A DNA stretch of 64,000 nt from Clostridiales bacterium Firm_04. Its GTDB lineage: Bacteria > Bacillota > Clostridia > Oscillospirales > Ruminococcaceae. Under the pieces are notes generated by a model. That model had not been told where the DNA came from. It saw only the letters and a program-made list of their open reading frames with translations, and searched no databases. Shown one piece after another: positions 25,004-35,399 of the stretch. Position 1 is the first letter of the stretch. The number at the start of each line of letters is the position of its first letter. The DNA is taken from the NCBI GenBank assembly GCA_001603005.1, contig LVAJ01000012.1:186001-250000 (forward strand). Reading direction: 5' to 3'. The translations under genes and the position numbers were made by a program.

Positions 25004-28000
25004 ATGAATCAAAACAAAATCGCGATCATCGGTCTCAGCGCGCGTTTTCCGGAAAGTGATACGCTGCTTGCACTGCATCGCTTTCTCGCAGAAGGAAAAC
25101 AGTGTGTCAAAGATGTGCCTGCCGAACGGCTGCTGCTGCAGGGACAGGATCCGAGCCTGAAGCACGCAAAGCTCGGCATCCTGCAGAATGTGGACTGCTT
25201 TGACAACAAGTTCTGGAATATCGGCACAAAGGAAGCTGTCCAGATGAGTCCGGAGCAGCGTATCAGTCTTGAAACCGCTGCCGAAGCCGTCCTGAATGCC
25301 GGCTATGCACTGGAGCGTTTCAAAGGCGAAAACTGCGGCGTCATTCTCTCCTGTTCCAATAACAATTATGAAGATAAAATTCGCGAACGCAGCACGATCT
25401 CTTTTCTCGGCAGTCACGCATTCATGGCTGCAAGCTATATTTCCTATTATCTCGATCTGCACGGCCCGAACATGCTGCTTGACACCGGCTGCTCGTCCTC
25501 GCTGCTCTGCATCCATGAAGCCTGCACCAAGCTGAATCAGCATGAAGCAGATTATTTCCTCGCAGGCGGCACTTCTGTCTATCTGCACATTCCGGATGAG
25601 GAGCATGATTTCAAGCTCGGCGTCGAAGCACAGGGCGAACAGATCCGTCCGTTTGATGCCGAAGCAGACGGCATTTACTCCGGCGAAGGCTGCGGTTTCG
25701 TGCTGCTGAAACGCTATGAGGATGCTGTCCGCGACCGTGACCACATTTACGGCATTATCTGCGGCAGCTATGTCAACAATGACGGCGCACGTTCCAGCAG
25801 TGTCATTGCGCCCTCTGTGGACGGTCAGAAAGAGGCTGTCACCGGTGCATGGAAACACGCAGGCATTGATCCCGCGGAAATCACGGAAATTGAAGCACAC
25901 GGAACCGGCACAAAGCTCGGCGATCCGATCGAAATTGAAAGCATGACAGAAAGCTTTGAAGCGTTCAATGTCAAGCCGCATGATATCATGCTCGGCACTG
26001 TCAAGGCAAATCTCGGACATACGCTCTATACGGCAGGCGTTGCGGGTGTCATCCGCAAGCTGCTTGAATTTGAAACAGACTGGCAGTATCCGCTCGCGAA
26101 CTTCCGGACGCCGAATCCGCTGATCGACTTTGACAGAGCGGGTATGGTACCGTCCGCGCAAGGCGGGAAATATCAGAGCGACCGACTGCGTCTTGCCGGA
26201 CTGAACGCGTTTTCGTTCAGCGGCACCAATGTACACATGCTGATCGCGCAGGCACAGAAGCCGGATGCAGCGCCGGAAACCGTATGCGATGCAAACAACT
26301 GCATCGTCAAATTCAGCGCAAAATCGGAAGAAGCATTTTACAGCAATCTGAAGCTGCTGAAAGCCTATCTGACAGCGTTTCCGCGAAACATCAATGATGT
26401 TGTGTATACGCTGAATACCGGACGGGACGATTTCAAATTCCGCAGAATGATCCGCATCCGGAATGCGGCAGAACTGCTGGAAAAGCTCGATTATATTTCG
26501 CATGTGCGCGACATGCAGCAGACGAAAATCGCGTATCTGATCGCGGGGGATGCTGCACATCCGATCCCGCAGCAGGCAGCAAAGCAGGCAGAACGGCTCG
26601 CGGCACTCGGTCTGCGTGCAGATTATATTCTGGCAGATCAGACCGGCAAGGCGATCGCGGACATTCTGGACGGAAACGGCAGCGCGGCGGATGCAGAAGC
26701 AGCGCTGAAACATGCTGCATTTGCGCCGGAATCGGAATATGAGAAAAAGCGCACGGCATTGATGCAGAATCTGCGGCAGCTAGCGGAAAAAGAACCGGTC
26801 ATTGCGATCAATCTTTCCGATCCGGCATATGATCCGCAGGAAAACAGCTCGGTTCGCAGCTTCCGTGCAGACAGTCCGGATGCGGAGCAGGTGCTCCTGA
26901 CGGAAGTGTATAACACCGGCAGAGATCTCTGCTTTGATGCATATTATCAGGGCTTCAGTTATCGAAAGGTTCCGCTTTCGGAATACTGCTTTGACAAAAC
27001 GCATCTCTGGGGCACATTTGTCGTCAACGAACTTGCAGCACATGCACAGGCTGAAACGCCCGCAGCAGAACCGGCTGCGGAATCTGTTGAACTGACAGAA
27101 GATGCACTCCGCACGATCTGGGTGAACATTCTGGGCTGCGACGAAACGATCTCCGCAGAGGATGATTTCTTTGAGCTCGGCGGTGACTCCATTCTCATCG
27201 GCATGCTGCTTGAGGACATCGAATCGGCATGCGGTGTACGCCTGACCACAGAGGATATCTACACCTATGCGACGCTCGGCAGTCAGCTTGCCTATATCCG
27301 GCAGTCGATGGGAGCAGGCGAATCCGCAGCAGCCGAACCGGAAGATCAGCCTGAGAAACAAGATACAGAAACGAATATGCCGGCAATGATACCGATGAAC
27401 ACCATGCAGAAGCTGGTCTATTATTCGCAGAAAAATCAGCCGACCAGCCCGCAGTGGAATCTGTCGTTCCCGCTGCGCCTGACCGGTAAAATTGATCCGG
27501 ACAGACTGGAACGCGCGGCGATCCGTGCTGCTGCAAATCACGATATCCTTTGCAGTGTCGTGGAAGCGGCAGACGGCGTACCGTACTTTGCGCCGTCCGG
27601 ACAGGCACAGGTCGCGATCGAACGGCGGGATTTCAGCGAAGAACTCGCAGGGGGCAAGCCGTCCGATGCGATCGAGGACGAGATCCGCACGATCCTGAAA
27701 CAGGAAGCAATGGATCCGATTGAACCGGAGCATACGCCGCTGCTGAAATTGTATCTGTACCGTGTTTCCGATGAACTCGCCTACATGATGCTGCGGTTCA
27801 ATCACATTTGCGTAGACGGCTGGTCTGCGGGTGTATTTTTGCAGGAAATGTGCGAATATTTTAAGGATCCGGATGCAAAGATCGAGGGTATTCTGCCGTT
27901 TGCAGAGCTGTATCAGAAATCACTCGCAAAGCAGGAAGCCGACCTTGCATACTGGAAACAGATCGTTGCAGGCTGCAATAGCCCGAAGCTGTTCCCCGTC

Positions 28001-28690
28001 ACAAAAGAAACTGCGGATGCAGGCGTACACACGGTCAAATATATGATCGTCGGAAAGGGTGCTGCTGCCCGCGCAAGAGCCTTCTGCAAGGATTACAAGG
28101 CGACGGAATATCAGTACATGCTGATGATCTTCCATCTGACCGTCGCGCGGCTCTACGGCAGAAAGGATCATATTATCAGCACGGTACTCTCGAACCGAGC
28201 GGACCGTGCCGCAGCAAAGACAATCGGTTTCATTGCGAATGATGTCACAAGCAGACTGCCGCTCGACGACGAAATGACAGTCGAAACACTGCTGGAACAG
28301 GCGCGGAATCAGGCGATCAGTGCGCAGTCACATCAGAGCGTCTGCCTCGGCGACTACCTCTGCGAATCGCTGGATGCGCAGAAGCCGAGCCTGCGCGACC
28401 TGACAGATTTTCTGCTGGTCTATCAGAATTTTGAGGCGTTCGGCATGGACATCGACGGTATGAATATCAGCGGATTCATGATGAATGAACGCGCCGCATT
28501 TACGCCGCTTTCGATGATCGTACTTGGGGCAAATGAGGGCGTTGTCGGTTCCGTGGAATACGATACGGCGCTGATTACAGAAGAAGAAGCCGACCGCTTC
28601 ATCAAAACCTATAAGGAGATCTATGCGGCGGTATCGAGAGATAAAGATTTGAAGGTAAGGGAGCTTATTTATGAGAGAAAAGATATATGA
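25004..28690 (+). CDS. PKS-NRPS hybrid with KS-(no AT)-T-C layout
   Basis: A 1228-residue protein. The ketosynthase (about 1-420) has its active-site Cys in LDTGCSSSLL near 165, and His residues in EAHGTGTKLGDP and NLGHTLYTAG, so it looks functional for chain extension. From about 430 to 680 there is a linker where an acyltransferase would sit, but no GHSxGE motif is present. A carrier domain follows with ELGGDSILI near 727, then a condensation domain (about 790-1215) with NHICVDGWS near 933; the first His of HHxxxDG is Asn, the catalytic second His is kept. The module therefore extends with a malonyl-type unit supplied in trans and hands over to an amino-acid unit. It overlaps the next carrier gene by 20 bp. 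Confidence 0.9.
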   Translation: MNQNKIAIIGLSARFPESDTLLALHRFLAEGKQCVKDVPAERLLLQGQDPSLKHAKLGILQNVDCFDNKFWNIGTKEAVQMSPEQRISLETAAEAVLNAGYALERFKGENCGVILSCSNNNYEDKIRERSTISFLGSHAFMAASYISYYLDLHGPNMLLDTGCSSSLLCIHEACTKLNQHEADYFLAGGTSVYLHIPDEEHDFKLGVEAQGEQIRPFDAEADGIYSGEGCGFVLLKRYEDAVRDRDHIYGIICGSYVNNDGARSSSVIAPSVDGQKEAVTGAWKHAGIDPAEITEIEAHGTGTKLGDPIEIESMTESFEAFNVKPHDIMLGTVKANLGHTLYTAGVAGVIRKLLEFETDWQYPLANFRTPNPLIDFDRAGMVPSAQGGKYQSDRLRLAGLNAFSFSGTNVHMLIAQAQKPDAAPETVCDANNCIVKFSAKSEEAFYSNLKLLKAYLTAFPRNINDVVYTLNTGRDDFKFRRMIRIRNAAELLEKLDYISHVRDMQQTKIAYLIAGDAAHPIPQQAAKQAERLAALGLRADYILADQTGKAIADILDGNGSAADAEAALKHAAFAPESEYEKKRTALMQNLRQLAEKEPVIAINLSDPAYDPQENSSVRSFRADSPDAEQVLLTEVYNTGRDLCFDAYYQGFSYRKVPLSEYCFDKTHLWGTFVVNELAAHAQAETPAAEPAAESVELTEDALRTIWVNILGCDETISAEDDFFELGGDSILIGMLLEDIESACGVRLTTEDIYTYATLGSQLAYIRQSMGAGESAAAEPEDQPEKQDTETNMPAMIPMNTMQKLVYYSQKNQPTSPQWNLSFPLRLTGKIDPDRLERAAIRAAANHDILCSVVEAADGVPYFAPSGQAQVAIERRDFSEELAGGKPSDAIEDEIRTILKQEAMDPIEPEHTPLLKLYLYRVSDELAYMMLRFNHICVDGWSAGVFLQEMCEYFKDPDAKIEGILPFAELYQKSLAKQEADLAYWKQIVAGCNSPKLFPVTKETADAGVHTVKYMIVGKGAAARARAFCKDYKATEYQYMLMIFHLTVARLYGRKDHIISTVLSNRADRAAAKTIGFIANDVTSRLPLDDEMTVETLLEQARNQAISAQSHQSVCLGDYLCESLDAQKPSLRDLTDFLLVYQNFEAFGMDIDGMNISGFMMNERAAFTPLSMIVLGANEGVVGSVEYDTALITEEEADRFIKTYKEIYAAVSRDKDLKVRELIYERKDI

Positions 28691-28895
28691 GATCTGGCGC
28701 AGAAATCTGGATCTGGACGAATTTGACTGCGATGACAAATTTTATGAGATCGGCGGAAACTCGATCATTTTTCTGATGATCATTGAGGATATCAACGATG
28801 AATTCGGATTCCAGCTTCCGCTCGAAGATGTGTATGAATACGAGACCGTCAACAAAATGTCTGCGTATCTCGAACAGAAGCTGAAAAAGGAGTAA
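28671..28895 (+). CDS. Stand-alone carrier protein (ACP/PCP)
   Basis: A 74-residue four-helix carrier protein. The phosphopantetheine attachment Ser is in YEIGGNSIIFLM near residue 31, preceded by the expected FDCDDKF and followed by FQLPLEDVYEYETVNKMSAYLE. It overlaps the end of the PKS-NRPS gene by 20 bp and has AAGGGAG upstream. It may be loaded by the free AMP ligase at 23459 or be an extra carrier for the preceding C domain. Confidence 0.9.
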   Translation: MREKIYEIWRRNLDLDEFDCDDKFYEIGGNSIIFLMIIEDINDEFGFQLPLEDVYEYETVNKMSAYLEQKLKKE

Positions 28896-28899
28896 TCAC

Positions 28900-31800
28900 A
28901 TGCCGACCTCACAATTTGATCCGGAAACGATCGGACAGCTGGAAGGATTTCCGCTGACAGATCTGCAATGGGCATATGTCGTCGGCAGAGACGGAAATTA
29001 TCAGTCCGGTGACGTTTCCTCGCATATCTATATGGAAATCAGCAACAGCTGGGATTTCGACCGTTTCCGGCAGGCGCTCAACAAAACGATCGCCAAGCAT
29101 CCGATGCTTCGCGCGGTCGTCCGGAACCGGACAGAGCAGGTCATTCTGCCGCTGCCCTGTGAATATGAACCGGAATACGAAGACCTCAGCGCACTCGATG
29201 AAGCAACACAGAAAGAACGGCTTGCCGAGCTGCGGGAAGCGCTGTCCCATGAGGTGCTTCCGGTTGATACATGGCCGCTGTTCCGGTTCCATGTGGTCAG
29301 ACTGACGCCTGACAAAAACTACATTTTCATCAGTCTCGACATGATCATTGCGGACGCTGTCGGCTGGGAGATCATGACGCATGATATCAAGCATTTCTAT
29401 GAAGATCCGGATTATGAAGGCACAGAGCCGGAAAAAGATTTCAAGGACTATGTGTACACAATGCGGGACGAGAAAAATTCTGCGCGCTATCGCAAGGATA
29501 AGGAATACTGGCAGAAAGAAGCACAGACAATGCCGCTGGTTCCGAGCCTGCCGTTCCGCACGGACGGCGAAGGCAAAAAGTTCCGGCACATGGACAGGGT
29601 GCTTGATCCGACATGCTGGAAGCGGATCCGTGACGAACTGAACCGGCTCTATATTCTGCCGACCGCATTTTTCGCGGCATGCTATGCAAAGATGCTCTGC
29701 AAATGGAGCGGGCAGAATGCTGTTACGCTGAATCTTCCGGTTTCCAACCGCGGCAGATTCAAAGGGTATTATTATGTCATCGGCGATTTCACGGAAGTGC
29801 TGCTTTTGCCGATCGAGCTCGATCCGGCAGAGGATTTTCTGACGCAGATACGTTCCGTGCAAAAGAAAATGATGCAGGTGTATAAGCATGCATCGTTCGG
29901 CGGCATGGAAGTCATGCGCGAGGTGAACCGTGTCCGCGGCACACAGTCCGCCGCATTCCCGATCGTGTTCACAAGCGTGCTCGGCGAAGCGCGCGAATCC
30001 GACACGACCGACTGGTTCGGCAAGATCGAATACATGCTCAGCCAGACGCCGCAGGTGTATTTTGACAATCAGCTCGGCGAGCAGAACGGTCAGCTGATGC
30101 TTTCGGTGGATTATTCCGAAGCAATGTTTGAGCCGGAAGTCGCAGAGAAAATGTTCCGCGATTATCAGAAACTCGTGTTCAGTATGGATCCGGAGCAGAA
30201 CATTTTGCCGGATGCGATCTATCAGCCGGATGATGCGCTTCTGGATGCGATCCGGCAGTATAACGATACATCCGCAGATTATCCGGACACAACGCTTCAG
30301 GCGATCGTGGAGCAGAGCCTTTCAGCCAATGCAGACCGGATTGCACTGACAGACGGCTCGCAGCATATGACCTATGCAGAGCTAGACCGCCTTTCCCGCG
30401 ATTATGCTGCATATCTGATGAAAAAAGGCGTCTGTGCGGGCAAAACCGCGGCAGTTCTCGGAACGCGGACGCTTGACACAATTGTACGGATCCTCGCGGT
30501 GATCCGTACCGGCGCCGGTTATATTCCGGTCAATCCGGGACAGCCGGACGATGTTGTCAGCTATATTCTTTCGGAATCGGGCTGCGCTGTTTATCTCGAT
30601 GAGAACACCGGAAAACCGGATCCGGCAGATACCATGCCGGCGTGCACAAAAGCTGCGCCGGATGACACCGCTTATATCATTTACACGTCGGGCAGCACAG
30701 GTGTTCCGAAAGGCGTGCGTATTTCCAACAAAGCTGTCGTCAATACGCTGTACGATATCAACGAGCGGTTTTCGGTCAATGAAAACGACCGCATTCTCTG
30801 TGTGTCATCTTTCGGCTTCGACCTCTCTGTATACGACATTTTCGGCATGCTGCTTGCGGGCGGAACGGTCGTCCTTGCGGCAGAACCGAAGGACATGAAA
30901 GCTGTCACGACGCTTGCGGCACAGGAACAGATCACGCTCTGGAACTCTGTTCCGGCATTCATGGAGCTTGCCGCGATCGGGTTCGCAGCGCATCCGCTGA
31001 ACAGTCTCCGTGCCGTTCTGATGAGCGGCGACTGGATTTCGCTGTCTCTGCCCGAAAAGATTCGCAAGATCAATCCGGATATCACGATTTACAGCCTCGG
31101 CGGTGCGACAGAAGCCGCGATCTGGTCGATCGGATACGAGATCCGTAAGGTTTTGCCGGAATGGACCAGTATTCCTTACGGCTATCCGATGCACAACCAG
31201 ACCTGTTATGTGCTTGATGCTGCCGGAAATCCGTGCGAACGCGGCGTGCAGGGCGAGATCTGCATCGGCGGGATCGGTGTCGCGGATGAATATGTAAAAC
31301 GCGAGGAACAGACAGCGAAAGCATTTGTCATGCATCCGCTGTTTGGCAGAATCTACCGCACCGGCGACAAGGGCATTTTCACAAAGGAAGGCTATATCCG
31401 TATTCTCGGCAGAATCGACAGCACCCTGAAAAAGAACGGCTACCGCATTGACACCGGACAGATCGAGCATGTGCTCGAACAGCACGGCAGCATCCAAAAG
31501 GCGATTGCGGATGTGCGGAAAATCAACGGTACCGAACAGCTGATCGCATATCTGCTGCCGGAAAAGGAAGATCTTCCTGCATTATTCGACCGTACCGAAG
31601 CACAGACGGATGACCGGAGCCGCGCAGAACAAAAGCTGCCCGCAGCAGATGCGTTAAGCAGTGCAGTATTCGCAGAAATGCTGAAACTGGCGCTCAGCTG
31701 CATGGAGCAGACGCTCTCCGTGCTCTGTGACCGGAATCATCTCCACGGTACAATGCATGCAGATGCAATCTGCAGCGGCGCGAAGATTCTGCCGGTATAC

Positions 31801-33156
31801 AATAAGCTGATCGAACGCTGGCTCCGCGCACTGGCTGCGGAACAGAAAATCAGCCGGACAGATGCCGGATTTGACACAGATTCGCTCCGGCTCCGAAACG
31901 ATCCCGATGCATTCGCTGCATATTGCAGACAGATCAATGAGACATTCCGCACACTTGCGGAACAGGATGCAACCGTCAGACATGCGACTGCTGACTACTA
32001 CATCCGCTGCATGACCGAGACAGCGGATATCCTCACCGGCGCAGTCAAGGCGGTCGAAACACTGTTTCAGGACGGCAGTTATGATGTTGCAGAGAATCTA
32101 TACAGCGAAAATGATACTTCCCGCGTGCTGAACAGCTTCCTCGGTGAGACCGTCCGGCAGTTTGCATCGCGCGTACAGAAACCGCTGCGGGTGCTGGAAG
32201 TCGGCGGCGGAACCGGCGGTGCAACTGATGCGCTGGTACATGCGCTGGATGCGGAATCTGAATTTGTATTTACTGATATCTCCAATTATTTCTGTGTCAA
32301 TGCGGAAAAGAAATTCGCGGATGCGCCGCATTTCAGCACAGCGATCCTCGATCTCGATCAGGATGCGGCGGCACAGGGGTTTGCATACGAATCCTTTGAC
32401 ATTGTGGCGGCGGCAAATGTGCTGCATGATACCAAAGATCTGCATGCAACACTGCGGAATGTCCGCAAACTGTTGAAACCGGGCGGACTGCTACTGTTGC
32501 AGGAAGTCACGCAGGATACCTATTTCCATATGGTCACAGCGGAACTGCTGGAAGGCTATTCTGCCTACAACGATTTCCGCGTTGAGGAAGGCTCTGCGCT
32601 GCTCCCGCCGGCAAAATGGCTGACCGTCTTGCAGGAAGCAGATTTTGCGGCTGCTCTGACATTGCCGGAGCGTCCGGATGGGTTCTACGGGCAGCATATT
32701 ATCACGGCATATAAGCCCGACACGAAGGAATTTCTGAACGATGCGGAACTTTCGGAGATCAGACAGTTTGCTGCGGAAAATCTCGTCAGCTACATGCGTC
32801 CGGATCTCTATGTGCAGCTCGAAACGCTCCCGCTCGGCAACAATCAGAAAATCAACCGCGCTTTGCTTCCGGAGATCCGGCAGCAGCAGAATGCGGCACA
32901 TAAGGAACCGGAAACAGATACGGAACGCAAGCTTTGTGCGCTGTACAGCGAGCTTTCCGGCGTCAAGGCATTCGGTGTTGAGGACGATTTCTTCCTGATC
33001 GGCGGCGATTCGCTGATGATGCTGAAACTGCTGCAAATGATCCAGACAGAATTTGCCTGCGAACTGTCGATCGTGGAATTTCTGTCCTGCGGTAATCTGC
33101 GGGAAATCGCTGCCCGCATTGACAGCAAACGGAAAGGAAGGGTGACGGCAGAATGA
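28900..33156 (+). CDS. NRPS with Cy-A(Cys)-MT-T layout
   Basis: A 1418-residue subunit. The N-terminal heterocyclization domain (about 10-430) shows FPLTDLQWAYVVGR, SLDMIIADAVGW (DxxxxDxx with the final Ser as Gly), VIGDFTEVLL, PIVFTSVLG and SQTPQVYFDNQ. The A domain has YTSGSTGVPKG near 596; its pocket residues read D-L-Y (FDLSVYD), N (WNSVP), L and S (LMSGD), L (YSLGG), I-W (EAAIW), which is the cysteine code. Between A8 and A9 an insert of about 400 residues carries a SAM-binding motif LEVGGGTGG near 1099, as in pyochelin and yersiniabactin synthetases, where such inserts methylate or epimerise. A carrier with IGGDSLMM near 1370 ends it. Expected product unit: a thiazoline. Confidence 0.93.
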   Translation: MPTSQFDPETIGQLEGFPLTDLQWAYVVGRDGNYQSGDVSSHIYMEISNSWDFDRFRQALNKTIAKHPMLRAVVRNRTEQVILPLPCEYEPEYEDLSALDEATQKERLAELREALSHEVLPVDTWPLFRFHVVRLTPDKNYIFISLDMIIADAVGWEIMTHDIKHFYEDPDYEGTEPEKDFKDYVYTMRDEKNSARYRKDKEYWQKEAQTMPLVPSLPFRTDGEGKKFRHMDRVLDPTCWKRIRDELNRLYILPTAFFAACYAKMLCKWSGQNAVTLNLPVSNRGRFKGYYYVIGDFTEVLLLPIELDPAEDFLTQIRSVQKKMMQVYKHASFGGMEVMREVNRVRGTQSAAFPIVFTSVLGEARESDTTDWFGKIEYMLSQTPQVYFDNQLGEQNGQLMLSVDYSEAMFEPEVAEKMFRDYQKLVFSMDPEQNILPDAIYQPDDALLDAIRQYNDTSADYPDTTLQAIVEQSLSANADRIALTDGSQHMTYAELDRLSRDYAAYLMKKGVCAGKTAAVLGTRTLDTIVRILAVIRTGAGYIPVNPGQPDDVVSYILSESGCAVYLDENTGKPDPADTMPACTKAAPDDTAYIIYTSGSTGVPKGVRISNKAVVNTLYDINERFSVNENDRILCVSSFGFDLSVYDIFGMLLAGGTVVLAAEPKDMKAVTTLAAQEQITLWNSVPAFMELAAIGFAAHPLNSLRAVLMSGDWISLSLPEKIRKINPDITIYSLGGATEAAIWSIGYEIRKVLPEWTSIPYGYPMHNQTCYVLDAAGNPCERGVQGEICIGGIGVADEYVKREEQTAKAFVMHPLFGRIYRTGDKGIFTKEGYIRILGRIDSTLKKNGYRIDTGQIEHVLEQHGSIQKAIADVRKINGTEQLIAYLLPEKEDLPALFDRTEAQTDDRSRAEQKLPAADALSSAVFAEMLKLALSCMEQTLSVLCDRNHLHGTMHADAICSGAKILPVYNKLIERWLRALAAEQKISRTDAGFDTDSLRLRNDPDAFAAYCRQINETFRTLAEQDATVRHATADYYIRCMTETADILTGAVKAVETLFQDGSYDVAENLYSENDTSRVLNSFLGETVRQFASRVQKPLRVLEVGGGTGGATDALVHALDAESEFVFTDISNYFCVNAEKKFADAPHFSTAILDLDQDAAAQGFAYESFDIVAAANVLHDTKDLHATLRNVRKLLKPGGLLLLQEVTQDTYFHMVTAELLEGYSAYNDFRVEEGSALLPPAKWLTVLQEADFAAALTLPERPDGFYGQHIITAYKPDTKEFLNDAELSEIRQFAAENLVSYMRPDLYVQLETLPLGNNQKINRALLPEIRQQQNAAHKEPETDTERKLCALYSELSGVKAFGVEDDFFLIGGDSLMMLKLLQMIQTEFACELSIVEFLSCGNLREIAARIDSKRKGRVTAE

Positions 33157-33935
33157 TATCATGGAACCCGATTCCGGTCAGCACTTGCATGCCGGAACAA
33201 ATGCAAAACAATCCGCTTTCCGCACAGCTGCTCGTGTTAGCTGCGGTGCTGCTGACAGAGCGCAAATCATCTGATACGGACGGAAAATACACCGACAGCA
33301 TTACGGTCAGATCCGTCTTCGGCGACGGATCCGGTGTCCTGAAACGACTCCGGATCCGGTCGGATGCAGCAATGACCGTGCAGAATTATCTGAATCAGCT
33401 GCGCATGAATCTCCGGTTTGCCGAAACGGTCGATACGGCGGACGACATGCTGTTTACAGTATCCGATCAGCTGCCGGCAAATCCGGAAGCGCCTCGCATG
33501 CTGGTACTGACCGGTGATACGCTTCATGCAGCGCATGCGGATGAAACGCCGGTTTCCGCAGAGCAGTCCGCGCGTTATCAGGGGATTCTGAAACAGGTTT
33601 CGGAAAATCCAACTGCAAGAATCTGCGATCTGCTGCGTGCAAATGATCAGGCTGATTCGGCAGAAACAGACGCGCATGCAAAACAGGAAAGCGCCGGTGC
33701 ATCTGCGGAAGAAACCGTGCGCAGCGCATGGAAAGCGGTTCTGGAATTTGACGATTTTCAGGATGATACCCCGTTTTTCGATGCCGGCGGCAATTCGCTG
33801 CTGCTGCACCGGCTGAAATATGAGCTGACGGAACGGTTCGGCGCGGAGATTTCCGTCGCAGATCTCATGGAGTATACGACCGTCAGACAGATCGCTGCCT
33901 ATTTCCGCAATCAGCAGCAGGCAGGAGAAGCATGA
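33153..33935 (+). CDS. Carrier protein with unexplained N-terminal domain
   Basis: A 260-residue protein whose last 75 residues are a carrier domain with FDAGGNSLLLHRL near residue 210-222. The first 170 residues (NPLSAQLLVLAAVLLTER, TVQNYLNQLRMNLRF) resemble the C-terminal lobe of a condensation domain but lack the HHxxxDG half, so they may be a remnant or a docking part. It overlaps the previous gene by 4 bp (ATGA), and the next gene starts one base after its stop. Confidence 0.75.
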   Translation: MISWNPIPVSTCMPEQMQNNPLSAQLLVLAAVLLTERKSSDTDGKYTDSITVRSVFGDGSGVLKRLRIRSDAAMTVQNYLNQLRMNLRFAETVDTADDMLFTVSDQLPANPEAPRMLVLTGDTLHAAHADETPVSAEQSARYQGILKQVSENPTARICDLLRANDQADSAETDAHAKQESAGASAEETVRSAWKAVLEFDDFQDDTPFFDAGGNSLLLHRLKYELTERFGAEISVADLMEYTTVRQIAAYFRNQQQAGEA

Positions 33936-33936
33936 T

Positions 33937-35370
33937 ATGGAACAGGCTTTACAGGCATTGACCGCATACGCGGAACAGCTGATCGGCAAGCCGGTCGATC
34001 CGGATACAAACATGTTTGTGTACGGATTCAACTCGATTCAGGCAGCGCAGATCTCTGCGTTTCTGTACCGGCAGTACGGCGCAGCCGTCCCGCTTGACAA
34101 AATGCTGCGGGAACCGTTTCTGCGCAGCTGGACTGCGGATATTCAGCAAACGGATCCCGCTTTGCAGCTGGCAGATCAGCCGGCAGAAACAGAAAGCTTC
34201 ACGCTGACCGGTGCACAAACCGGCATCTGGCTGCACGATACATTTTCGGATGACGACACATTCACGATTTATATGACACAGCAGATCACCGGAAATGCCG
34301 ACCGCGAACTGCTGAAAACAATCCTCTGCGACCTGATCGCTGCAAAGAAAATCTTTTCGCTGCAGGTAACAACAGAAAAAGGATTGCCCGTATTTAAGCA
34401 GGAAAAGCAAGCATATCAGCCGGAGATTATTTCGGAAACGGCAGTTCCGGATGATGCAGATGCACGGGATCAGATCCGTCGAATTGCAGGATTGCAGAAC
34501 GGTCAGCTGTATCGCTTTGTGATCGCGCCGTATACAGACGGGCTGATGCTGATCATTGCGATGCACCATCTGATTTCCGATGAGCAGACCATGCATATTC
34601 TGTTTCAGGAGATCTGGGGTACATATGCAGACCGCAGGCAGGGGATCGCACATGAAATTTCCGCAGACAATGCATTTCCGCAGTTTTGTGCGGGATTCCA
34701 TACCGTTCCCGACGATGTGGAAGCATGGAAGCAGTTCTATGCGCAGAACCCGCTGTTTCAGACGGAATCGCTCTGCGAACAGGCTGCATATGTCACAGAA
34801 CGCTGCGAGATCCCGCCGGAAGTCATCGGGCAGTTGCAGCAAAACGGCATGACACTGTTCAGCGGTATCTTTACGGCTGTACTGCGCAGTCTTTGCGAAT
34901 CGCTGGAAACAGAAACCGTCTGCATCGGCACGGCTGTTTCGGCTGCAGTTCCGCAGTACAGCGACAAATGCGGCATGTATGTCCATGAGCATGTGCTCCC
35001 GATGACTGCGAAATCCGGAGAAGATTTCCGGCAGACTGCCGACCGGATCTCGGAACGGCTGCTGTTTGCGTATGCGCACAATTCGATCTGCTTTGACGAA
35101 ATGATGCGGAAACGCATCGTATCAAATAAGCTCGCAGCCTTGCAGGATCATATCGTGCTGACCGTTCTGGAAGCAGAACGCGCAGACAGACAGATGCCGG
35201 ACGGCGTGACCGTACATGCACCGCAATATGTCAAACAGAAACAGCATGCAGATTTTGATATTCTGATCGAACATGTAAACGGCGTATATACATGCGAAAT
35301 CAGTCATTTTTGCAATCAGGCGGCAGAGAAAGCCGCGGAGACATTGTTCAGGCGATTCAGCTTGCCCTGA
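33937..35370 (+). CDS. NRPS fragment with T-C layout
   Basis: A 477-residue protein. Residues 1-75 form a carrier domain with VYGFNSIQAAQ (attachment Ser near 33; the usual G-x-D/N-S has Phe-Asn before the Ser). A condensation-type domain follows with TGAQTGIWLHDTF near 90 and MHHLISDEQT near 209-218. The catalytic second His is kept, but the usual DG is DE. The last part (DFDILIEHVNGVYTCEISH) matches the end of C domains. It appears to be a separate condensation station between the Cy-A-MT-T protein and the next PKS. Confidence 0.82.
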   Translation: MEQALQALTAYAEQLIGKPVDPDTNMFVYGFNSIQAAQISAFLYRQYGAAVPLDKMLREPFLRSWTADIQQTDPALQLADQPAETESFTLTGAQTGIWLHDTFSDDDTFTIYMTQQITGNADRELLKTILCDLIAAKKIFSLQVTTEKGLPVFKQEKQAYQPEIISETAVPDDADARDQIRRIAGLQNGQLYRFVIAPYTDGLMLIIAMHHLISDEQTMHILFQEIWGTYADRRQGIAHEISADNAFPQFCAGFHTVPDDVEAWKQFYAQNPLFQTESLCEQAAYVTERCEIPPEVIGQLQQNGMTLFSGIFTAVLRSLCESLETETVCIGTAVSAAVPQYSDKCGMYVHEHVLPMTAKSGEDFRQTADRISERLLFAYAHNSICFDEMMRKRIVSNKLAALQDHIVLTVLEAERADRQMPDGVTVHAPQYVKQKQHADFDILIEHVNGVYTCEISHFCNQAAEKAAETLFRRFSLP

Positions 35371-35399
35371 CATGAAAGTGAAGGAGTAGCGCAGGTAGG

